In this document: positions 61,576-64,000 of the stretch, piece after piece
Layout of the letters: every line of letters starts with the position of its first letter
Numbering within the stretch: position 1 is the stretch's first letter
Source: Warburgia ugandensis
Lineage: Eukaryota; Streptophyta; Magnoliopsida; Canellales; Canellaceae
Direction: 5' to 3'
Length of the DNA stretch: 64,000 bases
Assembly (NCBI GenBank): GCA_035236585.1
Contig: CP141133.1
Coordinates: 43,913,729 to 43,977,728 of the forward strand
Program-made: the position numbers and the translations under genes
Notes under the pieces: generated by a model
Database searches by the model: none
What the model saw: only the letters and a program-made list of their open reading frames with translations
Told to the model about the DNA's origin: nothing

Positions 61576-61710
61576 GAATGAGTTATGGAATTAACTCATT
61601 AGTTAAGAATGAGTATAGAAGGAGTTGACTCAATAGTGGAGGATGAGTATAGAAAGGGTTAAACTCATTAGTTGAGAATGAGTATAGAAAGAGTTAGTGT
61701 AATGAAGGAA
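61576..61710 (+). repeat. Four imperfect tandem units of 31-35 bp
   Basis: Units start at 61576, 61607, 61641 and 61676 with 'gaatgagt' or 'ggatgagt' and end in variants of 'ctcattagttg'. They lie about 100 bases after the primer site. Confidence 0.6.
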
Positions 61711-63890
61711 TAGTATAGTATAAGTAGAGATTACTTAGTGAAAGGGCTAGAAATACTACTTAGTAAGTAAGAATTCCAATAGAGGGAATAGTAAGATGTA
61801 GAAATCAATAAGGAAAACATTACAATAGATGTAAGGTATGATATACAGGTCTAACCTAAAGTCCTGAGTAAACATACATATGTAGAAATAAAGTACACCA
61901 ATACTAGTATGTATATGACCATTACTAAGCAAAGGAATGGAGATAAAGAGACAGAAATGATAAATTGGAAAATATGATGGAAAAACTCCAACCTTATAGG
62001 AAAGGTGAAATAGAGATTTATGAGAAATAGGTGCTAAAGATGAAACATTAGAATTATTGTAAAATTCAAAGTTAATATTAAATATATAAAGAAATATAAA
62101 TGTAGGAATTAGAATTGCTACATATATAGTATTATGGAAATTAGTCAAAAGGAAGTAATCATCAAAATAGTGAGGATATGACTTGAAAGAAATTTAAGGA
62201 GATAGATGAGAAATTTTAAAATTTGTAAGTGAGAATAGTTTGAAATAAATATGAGTAAGGAGTTAAGTAAGTATTTTCCTTCCAAAATTTGTAAGTCAAA
62301 GGATTTAGTGAAGAAATGATAAAATTTTAGAACATGAAGAGATGATCTTTGAAATTAGAATAAAATGAAAAGGAAGAAGAGAGTTAGATATGTTGAAAGT
62401 GCAAAAAAATATCCCCCAAATTTCTAAGAGAGATAATTGGACCATGAGGATATATGGTTAACAAAGGAAATTATAGCCTTATATATGGTACATCAATTAT
62501 GAAATCACCAAGTTAGAAATGAAATTGGTATGATAAATCAATTGTGGAAATTAGCACAAAAGGATTTTCAAGGATTAGAGGGATATTGATATGATAACTT
62601 TGGTGATATTGAAAATAATTTTGGGACTATAGTTAAGAGAAGTACATATGACATAGATGGTGAAACAATTATGGAAAATAAAAGAGAAATATTGATATGA
62701 TGAATTGGGAAAATATGGTTCTTGATTATGATATAAAGGAGTACATCTTACTCATCAAGGCAAATGAAGAGCTAAATATGAATAGAGATATTAATTCCAG
62801 TTGCATGATAGAGTGGTGATATTGAAAGATTTAAGAAATATAGTAAGGGAAAATATATTTTGGAGGAAAGGTGAAATAAAACATGAGAAATGAAAACAAA
62901 TCTTGGTTGTTAAATTTACGTTTAAAGATGATTGCGAATGAGGTATGGATCCAAATTGTTGGAGAAATAAGTAATTAGAAATTTTAAGATATTTTGAAGA
63001 TTTTCAATCTTGCATGAGATTGAGTGAGGAAATATCTATAATAGTTGGGGAAAAGGTCATCAAATTATTTGAATGAGTTGAAAGAACAAATTTTAAGGAT
63101 TGGAAGTGATTATAGAAATTTACATTATGAAAGTAAAAAATTTCCTTTGGAAAAGAAAAAGGAAGGATCAATGTAAGGATGCATTGACCATAAAAGAGTT
63201 TATTGAGGAAATTTAGTACCCTTCTTTTCTATAATGATGAGCATTTTCAAATTTATTATTATTAATTGGGAATTAGAAATGCAACATCATAGTATAGAAT
63301 CAAAACAAATTTGAAGTTCTATGAGTTGGATAACAGATGTTCATGAAGTTGAGGAGAATGAAATATATTGGATGAAGTGATAATGATATATGGAAATAGA
63401 TTTCAAGAAATCAAGAGCATTCATGGGATACATGTTAGACACTTATAAAACTTGTCTTGTAAGTGTACATGTTGATTGGAGAAAGCAAGTTTTAAGGTTA
63501 TATAAATTTTAAGGATAGTATGGAATTTGAACCAACAAAGGTGGAATATGAGATCAAAATATGAAATGACAATGACAATTAGAGAAATATATCTCTTACT
63601 GATTTTATGACATAAGGACATTCTTTTAGAACCATCTTACCATTGGTTATATAAACCAAAAAAGAGAGGTTATGGTAGATTGTTGAGAGTTGAAAAATAT
63701 ATGATAAATTATGAAGTTTTGAAGGCTTGAGAAGGGATGATTGCAAAGTCAATATGGATTCTTTTAATTGGAATTATCAAGAATATTGCAAATAAAGGGT
63801 TAGTATGATATGATAAAGGTTATAAGGTATGCTTAAAAGAAGCATGAGGAAATGCATAATCTAGAAATTTTGAAGCCTATGATATATAAA

Positions 63891-63907
63891 TATATATATA
63901 TATATAT
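63891..63907. repeat. (TA)n microsatellite
   Basis: About eight TA units in the AT-rich internal region. Confidence 0.85.
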
Positions 63908-64000
63908 GAAAGGAAAAGAGATAAATATTACCATAAATTGTAAGAATGTTCAGGATATTGTTCTAAATATGAGAAAGGGAGGATCAGGAATATATATGCA

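Larger units (their letters stand above)
53063..64000 (+). mobile_element. Plus-strand Tekay/Del-type element, running off the window
   Basis: The 5' LTR starts TGTAACACCCCTAAT at 53063, is interrupted at 53829-57200 and ends GGTCATCAAA at 61455 (terminal CA changed to AA), about 5.0 kb without the insert. A canonical tRNA-iMet PBS follows. The first 2.5 kb of the internal region show no gag, protease or RT on either strand, whereas the young element starts gag 130 bases after its LTR. So this may be a non-autonomous derivative or a copy with a large insertion after the PBS. The 3' LTR and target duplication lie outside; the left flank is TGTAC (53058-53062). Confidence 0.75.
61471..64000 (+). 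other. Non-coding, C-poor internal region of the right-hand element
   Basis: No gag or pol motif is visible on either strand. The plus strand is very poor in C and rich in A and G over the whole 2.5 kb, which lengthens chance open frames on the minus strand (for example 61756-62148). Near the start, four imperfect units of 31-35 bases (61576-61710) share 'gaatgagtatagaa' and 'actcattagtt'. A (TA)n run lies at 63891-63907. Confidence 0.6.

Noticed and set aside
61756..62148. 130-codon minus-strand frame resembling a membrane protein
   Set aside because: The hydrophobic look (many Phe, Ile, Tyr) follows from the A- and G-rich plus strand; no family is recognisable and there is no supporting context.

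Overview
The window looks like a piece of intergenic heterochromatin from a large, repeat-rich plant genome, most likely a flowering plant. It is AT-rich and contains no host gene, tRNA, rRNA or bacterial feature that I can support. Almost everything recognisable is Ty3/gypsy LTR-retrotransposon DNA inserted into older retrotransposon DNA. Two lineages dominate: Athila-like elements (tRNA-Asp-type primer site, Athila-type gag, protease, RT and integrase, very long 3' untranslated region) and chromovirus elements of the Tekay/Del type (tRNA-iMet primer site, integrase with a GPF motif and a chromodomain-like tail, LTRs of 3 to 5 kb).

Layout. 1-1088 is the 3' part of a Tekay-type LTR cut by the window edge. 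1089-3344 is unassigned AT-rich sequence. 3345-9905 is a decayed Athila-like element (gag, PR, RT, RNase H, IN, 3' UTR, LTR remnant). 9931-14267 is a second decayed copy (RT, RNase H, IN, 3' UTR, start of an LTR). 14268-14816 is a gag-linker fragment. 14817-47130 is a third Athila-like unit without pol, split by two younger insertions. The first is a solo Tekay-type LTR (20066-38731), itself split by the best-preserved element of the window. That element spans 20627-34546, with 4.6-kb LTRs, AAATT target duplication, PBS, PPT and a recognisable but broken gag-pol. The second is a minus-strand solo LTR (43328-46344) with ATTTT duplication. 47131-48795 is another Athila-type LTR end, PBS and leader. 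48796-53062 is a minus-strand gypsy remnant (LTR end, RT, PR, gag, PBS, part of its 5' LTR). 53063-64000 is a plus-strand Tekay-type element whose 5' LTR is split by a minus-strand solo LTR of its own family (53829-57195, GGTGC duplication); its internal region runs off the window and shows no gag in the first 2.5 kb.

How it works together. The young element carried one polyprotein (gag, protease, RT, RNase H, integrase, chromodomain-like tail), but I count 11 in-frame stops and 3 frameshifts, so it is not autonomous now. The order of insertion follows from the nesting: Athila-like DNA is oldest, Tekay-type LTRs entered it and were reduced to solo LTRs, and a related element then inserted into one of those solo LTRs just downstream of its TATA box. 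The less expected features are a GC-rich island in the LTRs that differs far more between the two LTRs of one element than the rest of the LTR, a stem-loop near the LTR 3' end with paired compensatory changes, a 27-bp minisatellite, a long inverted LTR pair at 53.8-61.4 kb, and a strongly C-poor internal region at the right edge. I found no clearly new coding system.
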